Below, piece by piece: positions 51,821 to 62,366 of a stretch of 64,000 bases of DNA. Made by a program: the position numbers and the translations under genes. The notes under the pieces were generated by a model. The model was not told the origin of the DNA, searched no databases, and saw only the letters and a list, made by a program, of their open reading frames with translations. The stretch lies in NCBI RefSeq assembly GCF_000953675.1, contig NZ_LN679998.1, positions 2,606,102 to 2,670,101 of the forward strand, given 5' to 3'. Positions within the stretch are counted from its first letter, which is position 1. The number at the start of each line of letters is the position of its first letter. This DNA comes from Paraclostridium sordellii. Its GTDB lineage: Bacteria > Bacillota > Clostridia > Peptostreptococcales > Peptostreptococcaceae.

Positions 51821-52912
51821 TTATATTAATTCTTCTGCTAGAGACTTTTCTTCATATTCTCTATAATTTTCTTGTCCCCTTAAAATTCTAAGGACTCCAT
51901 AAGAAAGGGCCTCTAATTCATTTTCTCCTGGCAATACATTTACTGGTGCAATAAATTTAACTCTTTCTTCTAATTCTTTTGTTAAATTTTTAGAATAAGC
52001 TATACCACCAGTTAGTATTATTTCATCTACTTCTCCTTTTAAAACCGTTGATAGCTCTCCTATTCCTTTTCCTACTTGATATATAAGTGCATCGTATATT
52101 AATTTAGCCTTATTATCACCATTTTCAATCATATTTTCAACTTCTCTTATATCTACAGTATCTAAATGAGCTACTATACCGCCTTTTCCTCTAACTTTCT
52201 TTAGCATTTCTTTATAAGAATATTTTCCACTATAACACATATCAATAACCTGTTTAACCGGAATCCTTCCACTTCTCTCAGGAGAAAAAGGCCCTTCATC
52301 ATCTGATACTACATCTACCATTTTCCCTTTTTTATGTGCTGATATAGTTATTCCTCCACCTAAATGAGCTACTATCAGATTTAAATCCTTATAATCTTTA
52401 TTATTTTCCTTAGCGAATTTAATTGCCATAGCTCTTGAGTTTAGTGCATGACTTAAGCAAGTTCTTTCAACTTCGCAAAACCCTAGTACCCTAGCCACAT
52501 CGTCTAATTCATCTACGGAAACACTATCGTATATATATGCGTTTAATCCTAATTCTTTTGCGATTTCATAAGATATAAGAGCTCCTAAATTAGATGCATG
52601 TTCTACTATTGGGTTATTTTTTAATCGCTCTATCATAATATCATTAACTAAGTATGCTCCTGATTTTACAGGTGGTAGTATTCCCCCTCTTCCTACGATT
52701 GCATCTAAGTTTTCTTTTTTGAAATCGTTTTCTTTGAAACTATTTAAAATCTGTTCTTTTCTCATTTCAAACTGGTCTGTTACATTTTTATAAGCTTCTA
52801 ATTCCTTTGAACTATGATTTATTGCTTTTGAAAAAATCATTTGTTCATCTTCATATACTGCAATTTTAGTAGATGTTGAACCTGGATTTATTGCCAATAT
52901 TTTATACACCAT
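51821..52912 (-). CDS. buk: Butyrate kinase family acyl-phosphate kinase
   Basis: 363 aa, ASKHA-fold. KILAINPGSTSTKIAVYED at the N-terminus, VGRGGILPPVKSGAYLVN, IVAHLGGGITISAHKKGK and DDEGPFSPERSGRIPV are family signatures. It makes ATP from an acyl phosphate. Position after iorA and iorB suggests the acyl chain comes from a 2-oxo acid of an amino acid (aryl- or branched-chain acyl), so the substrate may not be butyryl phosphate. A phosphotransacylase is not in the window. 3 bases separate it from iorB. Confidence 0.92.
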   Translation of the reverse strand: MVYKILAINPGSTSTKIAVYEDEQMIFSKAINHSSKELEAYKNVTDQFEMRKEQILNSFKENDFKKENLDAIVGRGGILPPVKSGAYLVNDIMIERLKNNPIVEHASNLGALISYEIAKELGLNAYIYDSVSVDELDDVARVLGFCEVERTCLSHALNSRAMAIKFAKENNKDYKDLNLIVAHLGGGITISAHKKGKMVDVVSDDEGPFSPERSGRIPVKQVIDMCYSGKYSYKEMLKKVRGKGGIVAHLDTVDIREVENMIENGDNKAKLIYDALIYQVGKGIGELSTVLKGEVDEIILTGGIAYSKNLTKELEERVKFIAPVNVLPGENELEALSYGVLRILRGQENYREYEEKSLAEELI

Positions 52913-52915
52913 AAA

Positions 52916-53494
52916 TTACTCCCCTTTTACTAAATTCATTCCTACCTTAAATGCCTCTATATTTATGTCAACAAACTCCTTTTTTACATTATTACTTATA
53001 ATTTTATTCCAGTCAATATGTTCTAGATTCATAGATTTAACTAAACTTCCAAGAAGTATTATATTCATTGTTTTTGGATTTCCTAAATTTATAGCATGTT
53101 TTGATGCATCTATTAATTTTGCTCCAACTTTTCTTAACTCATCATTTATTTCCTCTTCTAAATATTTAGCTTTTCCTGTAATTATAGGCATAGATTTAAT
53201 TTTATAATTGTTAGTAATAATTTTTCCATCTATTTTCAAATAATCCAGCCATCTTAAAGCTTCCATTTTTTCAAAAGAAACTAATATATCTGCTCCACCT
53301 TTTTCAATAACAGGTGAATATACTTTTTCTCCATATCTTACTTGAGATGATACAGATCCTCCTCTTTGACTCATTCCATGTATTTCACTCATCTTAACAT
53401 CATATCCAGACTCCATAAGTCCTATAGTTAAAAGTTTACTTGCTAAAATAGTTCCTTGTCCTCCAACTCCAACTAATAATATACTCTTTGCCAT
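52916..53494 (-). CDS. iorB: Indolepyruvate ferredoxin oxidoreductase, beta subunit
   Basis: 192 aa. The gamma/beta-type domain of 2-oxo acid:ferredoxin oxidoreductases: ILLVGVGGQGTILASKLLTI at the N-terminus and MSEIHGMSQRGGSVSSQVRYG, both family signatures. It partners IorA to oxidise aryl pyruvates to aryl-acetyl-CoA with ferredoxin reduction. Starts one base after the iorA stop. Length is standard. Confidence 0.93.
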   Translation of the reverse strand: MAKSILLVGVGGQGTILASKLLTIGLMESGYDVKMSEIHGMSQRGGSVSSQVRYGEKVYSPVIEKGGADILVSFEKMEALRWLDYLKIDGKIITNNYKIKSMPIITGKAKYLEEEINDELRKVGAKLIDASKHAINLGNPKTMNIILLGSLVKSMNLEHIDWNKIISNNVKKEFVDINIEAFKVGMNLVKGE

Positions 53495-53495
53495 A

Positions 53496-55277
53496 TTATT
53501 TATCCCCCTTTATAGCATGTTTTGGGCATATTTGACCACAAACTTCACATCCTACACAAGTAGTTTTATCTATACAAGCCTTTTTAATTTCATTGTCAAA
53601 AGAAACTGATGGACAACCTGATTTTATACATAACTTGCAGCCTATACATAAGTCTTTATCTACATAGCATTTTTTAATAAATGCATCTTTAAACTCTTCT
53701 TTATCTTCTTTAGAGAATTTTTTAAGAACACATGGCCATCTTGTTATTATAACTGATGGTCCCTCTAACTCTAGTGCCCAATCTAGTACATTGTTTACTT
53801 CCTCTAAATTATTTGGATTTATAGTTTTTACATTTTCTATACCACAAGCCAAAACTAATTTTTCTAAGTCTAATTCCTTAACTGATTTTCCTTGTAGTGT
53901 ATATCCTGTACCTGGATTTTGTTGGTGTCCTGTCATACCTGTTATTCTATTATCTAATATAATAGATATTGTATTACTTTGATTATAGGCTATATCTATT
54001 AATGAGTTTATTCCTGTATGGAAAAATGTTGAATCCCCTAATACTCCAACAACTCTCATTTTATTTTCATCATCCATATTAAATACTTGTTGAGCTCCAT
54101 GTCCAACACTTAAACTTGCTCCCATACAAACTATAGAATCTAGAGCATTATATGGACTTGCAAATCCTAGTGAATAACAACCTATATCACCTGATATCAT
54201 TATATTTTTTCTTTTACCTATTTCATAGAAAAATCCTCTGTGCGGACATCCTGAACATAATGTTGGTGGTCTTCCTACAACTAAATCTTTTTTATAATCT
54301 ATAGTTTCTACTTTTTCATTTAATATTGCTTCTTTTATTACATCAGGAGTCATTTCACCTGTATATGGAAGTATGTCTTTTCCGATAACATCTATTCCCA
54401 TAGCTTTAATTTGATCTTCTAAAAATTTATCATTTTCTTCTATTACATATATTTTCTTAACTTTATCTGAAAATTCTTTTATTTTTTTATCTGGTAGTGG
54501 ATTTGTAAATCCAAGTTTTAAATATGATGCTTTATCTTTAAATACTTCTTTTGCATAGTTATAACAAACTCCACTTGCGATTATTCCTATTTCATCATTG
54601 TTGATTTCCATAAAGTTTAACTCTGTTAAATTAGAATAATCTCTTAATTTATTTAGTCTTTCTTCAACTTTTATTCTTAAATCCCTAGCGTGTGCTGGAA
54701 CAGTAACTCTTTTTTCAACATTCTTTTCATATTTTTTAACTCCAACTTCATTTCTTTCATCACATTTTACTATTCCTTTAGAATGACATAATCTAGTTGT
54801 AACTCTATATAAAACAGGAGTATCATATTCTTCACTAACTCTATAAGCTTCTTTTATCATATCTTTTGCTTCTTGGCTTGTTGATGGCTCAAACAAAGCT
54901 ATCTTAGAAAACTTTGCGTAGTTTCTATTGTCTTGCTCATTTTGTGATGAATGCATTCCTGGTTCATCTGCTGAAACTAAAACCATCCCTCCGTTTACTC
55001 CCGTATATGCAAAGGTAAATAGTGGATCTGCTGCTACATTTACACCAACATGTTTCATACATGAAAGAGTTCTAGCACCAGCTATAGATCCTCCTATACT
55101 AGCTTCTAATGCTACTTTTTCATTTGGAGCCCATTCAGCCAGTATATCATCTTTGTATGTAGCAACATTTTCTAATATTTCAGTACTTGGAGTTCCAGGA
55201 TATGCAGATGCATATTTGACTCCTGCTTCATAAGCTCCACGAGCTATTGCTTCATTTCCAGTCATTAATACTTTCAT
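53496..55277 (-). CDS. iorA: Indolepyruvate ferredoxin oxidoreductase, alpha subunit
   Basis: 593 aa. N-terminal pyrimidine/TPP module (NEAIARGAYEAGVKYASAYP, GTPSTEIL), central TPP-binding core (SGDIGCYSLGFASPYNALDS, VVGVLGDSTFFHTGINSLID), and two C-terminal [4Fe-4S] ferredoxin motifs, CIGCKLCIKSGCP and CVGCEVCGQICP. Oxidises indolepyruvate, phenylpyruvate and similar acids, the oxidative branch of aromatic amino acid fermentation. It lies after the aminotransferase, which supplies the 2-oxo acid. Confidence 0.95.
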   Translation of the reverse strand: MKVLMTGNEAIARGAYEAGVKYASAYPGTPSTEILENVATYKDDILAEWAPNEKVALEASIGGSIAGARTLSCMKHVGVNVAADPLFTFAYTGVNGGMVLVSADEPGMHSSQNEQDNRNYAKFSKIALFEPSTSQEAKDMIKEAYRVSEEYDTPVLYRVTTRLCHSKGIVKCDERNEVGVKKYEKNVEKRVTVPAHARDLRIKVEERLNKLRDYSNLTELNFMEINNDEIGIIASGVCYNYAKEVFKDKASYLKLGFTNPLPDKKIKEFSDKVKKIYVIEENDKFLEDQIKAMGIDVIGKDILPYTGEMTPDVIKEAILNEKVETIDYKKDLVVGRPPTLCSGCPHRGFFYEIGKRKNIMISGDIGCYSLGFASPYNALDSIVCMGASLSVGHGAQQVFNMDDENKMRVVGVLGDSTFFHTGINSLIDIAYNQSNTISIILDNRITGMTGHQQNPGTGYTLQGKSVKELDLEKLVLACGIENVKTINPNNLEEVNNVLDWALELEGPSVIITRWPCVLKKFSKEDKEEFKDAFIKKCYVDKDLCIGCKLCIKSGCPSVSFDNEIKKACIDKTTCVGCEVCGQICPKHAIKGDK

Positions 55278-55307
55278 TATTATCCCCCTATTTATTTCAA
55301 ATTTATT

Positions 55308-56555
55308 TTATCGTTCATTAACAAATTCTATAGCTTCTTTTATTATTTTAGGTGCCTTTTTACATTTTTCTTTATTTACTGCACATACCGCAAACCTTAC
55401 TCCCATTTTCAAAGGAATCATAAATAAATTACTTTCAATTGCTTTTTCACATACTTCTATAGGATTTTTACAAGGTATACTTATAAAAAATCCATCTCTA
55501 TATGGAAGTATGTTTAAATTTATATTATTTGCTTCCTCTACAAAAGCTTTAGCCCTTTCTTTTAATAATTCTTTATAGCTGTCTCTTTCAAGTTCATAAG
55601 CTTTTAATTTTTTATCATTATTTACTATTGTTGATAAAAGTTCCATAGCTCCTCTATTGCAGTTTGACCAATTTGCTCTTGCTGAATGAGAACAAGAATA
55701 ATAAAATTCATCAGCTATTTCCTTATTCGATGATATACATATACAAGCTCCACTTCTCATTCCATAAGCAGTGTAACCTTTTGACATGCTATACCCTACT
55801 ATAACTAATATATTTTCCGGTAAATTAGAAAACTTCTCGAAAAATTCCCTAGTGTCATTTTCTTTACCACCTGAAAAGTCAATATATGCAATATCTATAA
55901 ATAATATAATTTTCTTTTTATTTGATATTTCTTTACAAAGATTTAATATATCGTCCCATTCTTTATTAGAAATTGTATATCCAGTTGGATTATGTGCTGG
56001 TGTGTTAAATATAGTAAATATTCTTTCTTGTTCTTCAGATAAGTTTATGAATTGATTTTTAAATGATTTAAAGTTAAAATTACCATTTTCATCAAAAAAA
56101 TCATAATTTACAATTTTCCTATTTATTTCTTCCGAAATTACTTTGTATGGACCCCAATACCAATCCGGAGTTAAAATACTTTCTTGTTCATTTGTATAAT
56201 TAAAAACCGCCATTTTTATAGAACCTGTCCCTCCAGGAGATGCAACTACTTTAATATAACCCTCTGGCATATGATTTTTAAAGCAAGCTTTCTTTACAGA
56301 TTCTATATAATTTTTCTGCCCAGCTATTTGAGCATATGGAGCAATTAATGTATTATCTAAACTCTTATACTCGTCATATACAGAGTTAAAAGCAACAAGT
56401 TTTCCATTGTCATCTACGAGTACACCTATCGTTGCATTTATTACATTTTCTTTATTATATAAATTTTCAGCTCTTTGAGCTCTTTCAGATAAACTAAATA
56501 TTATATCTTCTTCTTTGGGCCAAATAGCATGTTTAGCCACCATTGACTTAATCAT
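55308..56555 (-). CDS. Class I/II PLP-dependent aminotransferase (aromatic amino acid type)
   Basis: 415 aa, fold type I. Catalytic Lys in GYSMSKGYTAYGMRSGACI (about residues 255-273), Asn in FNTPAHNPTGYTISNKE, Asp-x-Ala-Tyr in LFIDIAYIDFSGG, and the C-terminal Arg in MGVRFAVCAVNKEK. Converts amino acids to 2-oxo acids. Next to iorAB, so the substrate is probably an aromatic amino acid; a branched-chain or other amino acid is possible. First gene of the cassette, about 100 bases downstream of the codY terminator. Confidence 0.9.
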   Translation of the reverse strand: MIKSMVAKHAIWPKEEDIIFSLSERAQRAENLYNKENVINATIGVLVDDNGKLVAFNSVYDEYKSLDNTLIAPYAQIAGQKNYIESVKKACFKNHMPEGYIKVVASPGGTGSIKMAVFNYTNEQESILTPDWYWGPYKVISEEINRKIVNYDFFDENGNFNFKSFKNQFINLSEEQERIFTIFNTPAHNPTGYTISNKEWDDILNLCKEISNKKKIILFIDIAYIDFSGGKENDTREFFEKFSNLPENILVIVGYSMSKGYTAYGMRSGACICISSNKEIADEFYYSCSHSARANWSNCNRGAMELLSTIVNNDKKLKAYELERDSYKELLKERAKAFVEEANNINLNILPYRDGFFISIPCKNPIEVCEKAIESNLFMIPLKMGVRFAVCAVNKEKCKKAPKIIKEAIEFVNER

Positions 56556-56615
56556 TTTATCCCCCCTAAAAGTTTGTATACTTATACATATTAAACTTTT
56601 TAGGATTTAATGATA

Positions 56616-56653
56616 AAAAAATAAGACATCCTATATAGGATGTCTTATTTTTT
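56616..56653. terminator. Terminator of codY
   Basis: A perfect palindrome, AAAAATAAGACATCCTA and complement, centred on TATA. T runs on both strands. It follows the codY stop by 6 bases on the minus strand. Confidence 0.85.
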
Positions 56654-56659
56654 ATGTTA

Positions 56660-57442
56660 TTAGTTAGATTTTAACTTATCTAATTCTTCTATTAACTTGT
56701 CATTAAGTACTTTTATATGAGTACCTTTCATACCTAATGATCTTGATTCTATAACTCCAGCACTTTCAAATTTTCTAAGTGCATTTACTATTACAGATCT
56801 AGTTATACCTACTCTATCAGCTATTTTACTAGCAACTAGTAAGCCTTCTTTTCCATTTAATTCTTCAAATATATGCTCAACAGCTTCTAACTCAGAGTAA
56901 GATAATGTTCCGATTGCCATTTGAACTACAGCTTTCTTTCTCATTTCTCCCTCTAATTCTTCACCTATAGCTCTTAATATTTCAAGCCCTATAACTGTTG
57001 CACTGTATTCAGCTATTACTAAATCATCATCAGTGAATTTTTCATCATATCTTGAAAGTATTAAAGTTCCTAATCTTTGTCCACTTGATAATATTGGAAC
57101 TACTGTTAAGTATTTATTCTTTCTATCTCCCTCGTATGGGAATAACTCAACCATTTCATCACCAGTTAAGTTTTCTTTAGTTTCATTTAACTTAAGTAAA
57201 CTTTTTGTATATGGCTCAGGAAACATTTTCTTATGTGTTTCTTCATCTTCTATAACTGAGCTATCCTTTTCAACATTAAGATATACTCCTAATATTTTTC
57301 CCTTAGTACTTACTACATAAGCATTAGAGTCTAAAACTTCACCTAATGCCTCGGCTAATAAACTAAAAGATACGCTGCTACCACCACTAGTTTGTAGCGT
57401 TTTGTTTATTTTTCTTGTTTTTTCTAGCATTTGACTCGCCAT
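56660..57442 (-). CDS. codY: Global transcriptional repressor CodY
   Basis: 260 aa. N-terminal GAF domain binding branched-chain amino acids ([20 protein letters not shown]) and C-terminal winged helix ([20 protein letters not shown], residues 198-217, then [13 protein letters not shown]). It senses branched-chain amino acids and GTP and represses nutrient-scavenging and virulence genes. GAGGAG lies 11 bases before the ATG. The order topA-codY is usual in clostridia. Its neighbour aminotransferase cassette is a plausible target, but no CodY box was found by eye. Confidence 0.97.
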   Translation of the reverse strand: MASQMLEKTRKINKTLQTSGGSSVSFSLLAEALGEVLDSNAYVVSTKGKILGVYLNVEKDSSVIEDEETHKKMFPEPYTKSLLKLNETKENLTGDEMVELFPYEGDRKNKYLTVVPILSSGQRLGTLILSRYDEKFTDDDLVIAEYSATVIGLEILRAIGEELEGEMRKKAVVQMAIGTLSYSELEAVEHIFEELNGKEGLLVASKIADRVGITRSVIVNALRKFESAGVIESRSLGMKGTHIKVLNDKLIEELDKLKSN

Positions 57443-57591
57443 CTATTAATCATCTCCTCATGAAGTTTGGCCACTTTTTAACCCTTAATACATTATATTG
57501 TTGTTAACGTTCTTGCTTTAGCAATTGTCATATTATCACAATTTCAAATGTTTTTCAATACTATTAATTCATTTAAAAACATTATTTGATA

Positions 57592-59685
57592 TTATTCATT
57601 GCTTTTATCATTATTTTCTAAATTTTTTTCTTTTTTACAATCTTTATTCGAGCAAACAATTTTCGTTCCTGATTTACTTACTTTCTCTACTAAATAAGAA
57701 TTACATTCACTACATAGTTCACCTGTTGGCTTGTTCCATGAAACAAAATCACATTCAGGATAATTAGAACAACCATAAAAAGCCTTGCCTTTTTTAGATT
57801 TTCTAAGAATTATATCTCCTTCATTGCATTTTGGACATTTGACTCCAATTTTATTTACAAGTGGCTTGGTTGTCTTACATTCAGGATAATTTTTACAAGC
57901 TATAAACTTACCAAATCTTCCATATTTTATAACCATATTAGATCCACAAGTTTCACAGATCTCATCAGTTTCTTCATCCATATTTATTTTTTCTATATTC
58001 TCAATAGCTTCCTCTATAGCTTCTTTTAATGGAGCATAAACATCTGCTACAACGTCTTTCCAATATATATTTCCTTCTTCAACTCCATCTAACATGTTTT
58101 CCATATCAGCGGTAAAATCAACATCTACAAACTTTTGGAAGTTATCTTCTAATATAGTTGTAACTATTTTCCCAAGTTCTGTTGGGCATAAACTTGCTCC
58201 ATTTTTTTCAACATATTCTCTATTTAATATTGTTGCAATAGTTGGTGCATAAGTAGATGGTCTACCTATTCCTAACTCTTCTAAAGTTTTTACTAAGCTA
58301 GCTTCTGTATATCTTGCTGGTGGCTGTGTAAAATGTTGATTTGGATTTATACTATCAATTGAAAGTTTATCATCTTCTGATAATTGAGGAAGTATTTTAT
58401 CTTCTCTATCTGTGAAGTTATAAACTTTAGTATATCCATCAAATTTTAATTTTGATCCAGTAGCTTTAAAAGTAACATTATCAACTTTACAAGTTAAATT
58501 TAAAGTATCGAACACTGAATCTTCCATTTGACTTGCAACAAATCTTCTCCAGATTAAATCATATAACTTATATTGGTCTTTACTTAAAGAAGCTTTTATA
58601 TTATCTGGTGTTCTTTCTACAGATGTTGGTCTTATAGCTTCATGAGCATCTTGTACTTTTTTGGATTCAGCTTTTGCTTTTTTCTTTTCCTCAAATTTAT
58701 AATACTTCTCACTATATTCTTCAAGAATAAATTCCTTAGCTTTTTCTCTAGCTTCATCTGAAATTCTCTTTGAATCTGTTCTTATGTATGAAATTAGACC
58801 GACAGTTCCTTCACCATCTATATCTATACCTTCATATAATTCCTGTGCAATCATCATTGTCTTTTTAGTAGTAAATCCAAGTTTATTTGCAGCCTCTTGT
58901 TGAAGCATACTTGTTGTAAATGGCTTTGGAGCTGATTTTCTTCTAGACTTTGATTCTATATTGCTTACAATTAAATCTTTATTTTTTATTTTTTCTAAAA
59001 TATCATTAACTTGTTCTTCATTTTCAAGTTCTATTTTTTTGTCATTTTCACCATAGAATTTTAAAATTAATGGCTCTCCTTCATTTGTCTTTGCATCTAA
59101 TTCTATAGTCCAGTACTCTTTAGGTACAAACTCTTCTATTTCTTTTTCTCTGTCACAAATTAATTTAGTTGTAACAGACTGAACTCTACCTGCGCTTAGT
59201 CCTTTTCTAACTTTTTGCCAAAGTATAGGACTTATTTGATAACCTAACAATCTATCTAAAACACGTCGTGCCTGTTGTGCATCTACTAAATCTATGTCAA
59301 TATTTCTAGGATTTTTTATTGCTTTTTTTATAGCATCTTTAGTTATTTCATTGAATTCAATTCTACAATTTTCAGTATCTTCTAGTGCTAAAATATGCGC
59401 TAGATGCCAAGATATAGCTTCTCCTTCTCTATCGGGGTCGGTTGCTAAGAAGACCTTTTTTGATTTCTTTGCTTCTTTTTTTAGTTCCTTTATTACATCC
59501 CCTTTACCTCTTATATTTATATATTGAGGTTCGAAATTATTTTCTATATCTACTCCTAATTTACTTTTAGGTAAATCTCTTATATGTCCTACTGATGCTT
59601 TTACTGTATAATGACTTTTTCCTAAAAATTTTTCTATGGTCTTAGCTTTTGCAGGCGACTCAACGATGACTAAGCTTTTTGCCAT
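57592..59685 (-). CDS. topA: DNA topoisomerase I
   Basis: 697 aa. N-terminal Toprim domain (KSLVIVESPAKAKTIEKFLG and the acidic DTDPDREGEAISWH, near residue 106), the active Tyr in VGLISYIRTDSKRIS (about residue 297), and three C-terminal zinc-ribbon motifs (CETCGSNMVIKYGRFGKFIAC, cut: CETC ... CKNYPEC; CPKC ... CSNYPEC; CSEC ... CSNKDC). Relaxes negative supercoils. The start is the ATG at 59683-59685 after GGGGGTG; the frame opens six codons earlier at a TTG. 27 bases separate it from dprA. Confidence 0.95.
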   Translation of the reverse strand: MAKSLVIVESPAKAKTIEKFLGKSHYTVKASVGHIRDLPKSKLGVDIENNFEPQYINIRGKGDVIKELKKEAKKSKKVFLATDPDREGEAISWHLAHILALEDTENCRIEFNEITKDAIKKAIKNPRNIDIDLVDAQQARRVLDRLLGYQISPILWQKVRKGLSAGRVQSVTTKLICDREKEIEEFVPKEYWTIELDAKTNEGEPLILKFYGENDKKIELENEEQVNDILEKIKNKDLIVSNIESKSRRKSAPKPFTTSMLQQEAANKLGFTTKKTMMIAQELYEGIDIDGEGTVGLISYIRTDSKRISDEAREKAKEFILEEYSEKYYKFEEKKKAKAESKKVQDAHEAIRPTSVERTPDNIKASLSKDQYKLYDLIWRRFVASQMEDSVFDTLNLTCKVDNVTFKATGSKLKFDGYTKVYNFTDREDKILPQLSEDDKLSIDSINPNQHFTQPPARYTEASLVKTLEELGIGRPSTYAPTIATILNREYVEKNGASLCPTELGKIVTTILEDNFQKFVDVDFTADMENMLDGVEEGNIYWKDVVADVYAPLKEAIEEAIENIEKINMDEETDEICETCGSNMVIKYGRFGKFIACKNYPECKTTKPLVNKIGVKCPKCNEGDIILRKSKKGKAFYGCSNYPECDFVSWNKPTGELCSECNSYLVEKVSKSGTKIVCSNKDCKKEKNLENNDKSNE

Positions 59686-59712
59686 ATAACCACACCCCCA
59701 CAATTTTTCATT

Positions 59713-60801
59713 CTATTTTACACTATATATCTTATTTCGCATTTCTACAACCATTCCTTCTATTTCAAGAATATTTAAAATGCAATTTATATCTTGTATA
59801 TTCATATTAGTATAATCACAAATCTTATCTATATGCAAGCTTCCTTTTATTTTTATTATGTCAAAAATACTTTTTTGAATACCTCCTAATGGCTTATTTT
59901 CATCATTACTAGATATTTTATTAAAATTATTTAAATTATATTCACTTAATATATCTTCTATATTATCAACTAGCTTTGCACCTTCTTTTATTATTTTATG
60001 ACATCCCTTACTCATATCCGAGTTAATGTTTCCTGGCATAGCAAAAACGTTTTTACCTTGGTCAAGTGCATGCTCTACAGTTATTAAAGCTCCACTTTTA
60101 TTTGCAGCTTCTACAACTATAACTCCATCACTTATACCACTTATGATTCTATTTCTAGCAGGATAGTTTCCAGCTGATACCTTATGTTCTACACCATATT
60201 CTGATATAAGTAAACCATCTTCACTTAAAATTTTTTCCGCTAATTTTAAATTACTTTTAGGCAGTGGATTTTCCACACCTGAGCCCAATACTGCAATAGT
60301 TTTAGACGTACCTTTTAAGCAACCTTTATGAGAATATTCGTCTATTCCCATAGCTAATCCACTAACTATATTTATACCATAATTAGAAAGTTTTTCACTT
60401 ATATTTTGTGCACACCATATTCCATAAGAGGTCGGCTTTCTTGTTCCAACCATAGCTAATGATAAATTTTTTAACTGATTTATGTTACCTTTATAAAAAA
60501 GTATACTTGGTGAGTTATATATATGCTTTAACTTATCTGGATATAATTTATCAACTTTACTTATATACCCTACATCATACTTATATAATTTATTTTTAAT
60601 TTCATCTATATAAGAATGACTTTTATATTTTACTATATTCTCTTTAATATTTAAATTTAAATTTTTTAATTTTAAAATATCTTTATCATCATAGTCAATT
60701 AAATCTTCAATATTTTCAATATTGTCTTCTATTTTTTCTATAGTTTTATTTCCTATACCTCCTATGGATAGTAACCATAAATAAATATCTTTTTTATCCA
60801 T
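59713..60801 (-). CDS. dprA: DNA-processing protein DprA
   Basis: 362 aa. Rossmann-like core with LAMVGTRKPTSYGIWCAQNI, IVSGLAMGIDEYSHKGCL, AVLGSGVENPLPKSN and SAGNYPARNRIISGISDGVIV. N-terminal helix-hairpin-helix region, C-terminal winged-helix-like segment (LHIDKICDYTNMNIQDINC). Loads RecA on incoming single-stranded DNA during transformation; kept in many genomes without proven competence. It is 20 bases after the comM-like gene and part of the usual comM-dprA-topA order. Confidence 0.94.
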   Translation of the reverse strand: MDKKDIYLWLLSIGGIGNKTIEKIEDNIENIEDLIDYDDKDILKLKNLNLNIKENIVKYKSHSYIDEIKNKLYKYDVGYISKVDKLYPDKLKHIYNSPSILFYKGNINQLKNLSLAMVGTRKPTSYGIWCAQNISEKLSNYGINIVSGLAMGIDEYSHKGCLKGTSKTIAVLGSGVENPLPKSNLKLAEKILSEDGLLISEYGVEHKVSAGNYPARNRIISGISDGVIVVEAANKSGALITVEHALDQGKNVFAMPGNINSDMSKGCHKIIKEGAKLVDNIEDILSEYNLNNFNKISSNDENKPLGGIQKSIFDIIKIKGSLHIDKICDYTNMNIQDINCILNILEIEGMVVEMRNKIYSVK

Positions 60802-60821
60802 CTTTCACCTCCAATTTTAAT

Positions 60822-62345
60822 TTACTCTGCCATAAAATAATTGTAGTAAGCTTTTCTAAATGAAAAAGCTTCTAATATATGTTTTTGCTTTATAGTTTCA
60901 CTATTATTTAAATCTGCTATAGTCCTAGCTGTTTTTATTAATTTTGTATAACTTCTATTTCCTAAATTATATTTATTAAATATAACTTTTATAGTTTCTT
61001 TTGCATCATTACTTAAAATACAGTATGTATTTAACTTAGAAGATTTTATTTCACTGTTATAATCGATATTTTCATTTTTAAATCTATTTTTTTGAATTTT
61101 TCTGGCATTTTCAACTCTTAACTTTATATCCCTTGATTTTTCTTCTACTTTTTCACTATTAAATTCATCATATGGTATTGAATTTACCTCTATAAACATA
61201 TCAAACCTATCAAGTAATGGTCCTGATAATTTATTTAAATATCTATTTACATCATTAACTCTACATTTACACACTTTATCTGACATATAAAATCCACAAG
61301 GACATGGATTCATAGCTCCAATAAACATAGTATTGCACGGATATTTTAAATTCATTTTAATTCTGGAAACATTAATATATTTATCCTCTATAGGTTGTCT
61401 TAATGTTTCTAAAATCCTTCTATCAAACTCAGCAATTTCATCTAAGAATAATATTCCTTTATGAGCAAGAACTACTTCGCCTGGTCTAGCATCTATACCA
61501 CCACCAATTAAAGCTTGTTTTGTTGCTGTATGATGTGGTGATCTAAATGGTCTATTTGTTACTATTGATTTGTCTTTTGTAAGCCCTGATGAGCTATATA
61601 TTTTGCTTATTTCAAGAACTTCTTCTTCATTAATATCTGGTAATATAGTCCGTATTCTTTTTGCTATCATAGTTTTTCCTGAACCGGGAGGCCCTATCAT
61701 TAAAAAATTATGATTACCTGCTGCAGCAATTTCTGCTCCTCTTTTGACAAAGTAATTTCCTTTTATATCACAAAAGTCTTCTTCATAAATTTCTTTTTCA
61801 TAAATCTTACATGGTTTGCTTTTTACTATATTAATTTTCTTATTTAAAAAATCTATACACTCCGATAAGTTATCAATTGGTATTATATCTATCTCATTTA
61901 TAAATAAGGCTTCATTTTCATTTTCTTTCGGTAAAAAAATTCGTTTAATTCCTTTGTTTTTTGCATTTATAACTAAAGATAAGACCCCTTTAACCTTCCT
62001 AAGCTTCCCATCTAGTGAAAGTTCGCCTATAAACATACTTTCATCTAAAAATTCATCTTCTTGGTCTATAAGATTTCTTAAAATTCCTATTGCAATTGGC
62101 AAATCAAAGTATGAACCCTCTTTTTTCATATCTGCAGGAGATAAATTAACAACTATCCTTGAATTTGGAAACTTAAATCCACTGTTTAAAATTGCTGATT
62201 TTACCCTTTCCCTTGATTCTTTTATTGCTACTCCAGCTAGTCCAACAACGCTAAAACAAGGAATTCCATTTGATATATCAACTTCGACCTTAACAATAAT
62301 TCCGTCAATTCCTATAAGAGTACTTGATTTTATAATACTTAACAT
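60822..62345 (-). CDS. comM: YifB/ComM family magnesium chelatase-like AAA+ ATPase
   Basis: 507 aa. N-terminal LonC-like domain (MLSIIKSSTLIGIDGIIVKV, VVNLSPADMKKEGSYFDLPI), then AAA+ core with Walker A MIGPPGSGKTMIAKRI (about residues 219-234), Walker B ILFLDEIAEFDRR and the segment TMFIGAMNPCPCGFY. C-terminal Mg-chelatase domain (SKLNTYCILSNDAKETI). ComM is a helicase that extends branch migration in natural transformation. Complete and of normal length. It follows yraN by 21 bases. Confidence 0.94.
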   Translation of the reverse strand: MLSIIKSSTLIGIDGIIVKVEVDISNGIPCFSVVGLAGVAIKESRERVKSAILNSGFKFPNSRIVVNLSPADMKKEGSYFDLPIAIGILRNLIDQEDEFLDESMFIGELSLDGKLRKVKGVLSLVINAKNKGIKRIFLPKENENEALFINEIDIIPIDNLSECIDFLNKKINIVKSKPCKIYEKEIYEEDFCDIKGNYFVKRGAEIAAAGNHNFLMIGPPGSGKTMIAKRIRTILPDINEEEVLEISKIYSSSGLTKDKSIVTNRPFRSPHHTATKQALIGGGIDARPGEVVLAHKGILFLDEIAEFDRRILETLRQPIEDKYINVSRIKMNLKYPCNTMFIGAMNPCPCGFYMSDKVCKCRVNDVNRYLNKLSGPLLDRFDMFIEVNSIPYDEFNSEKVEEKSRDIKLRVENARKIQKNRFKNENIDYNSEIKSSKLNTYCILSNDAKETIKVIFNKYNLGNRSYTKLIKTARTIADLNNSETIKQKHILEAFSFRKAYYNYFMAE

Positions 62346-62366
62346 ATTTATACCTCTTCTATTTTT

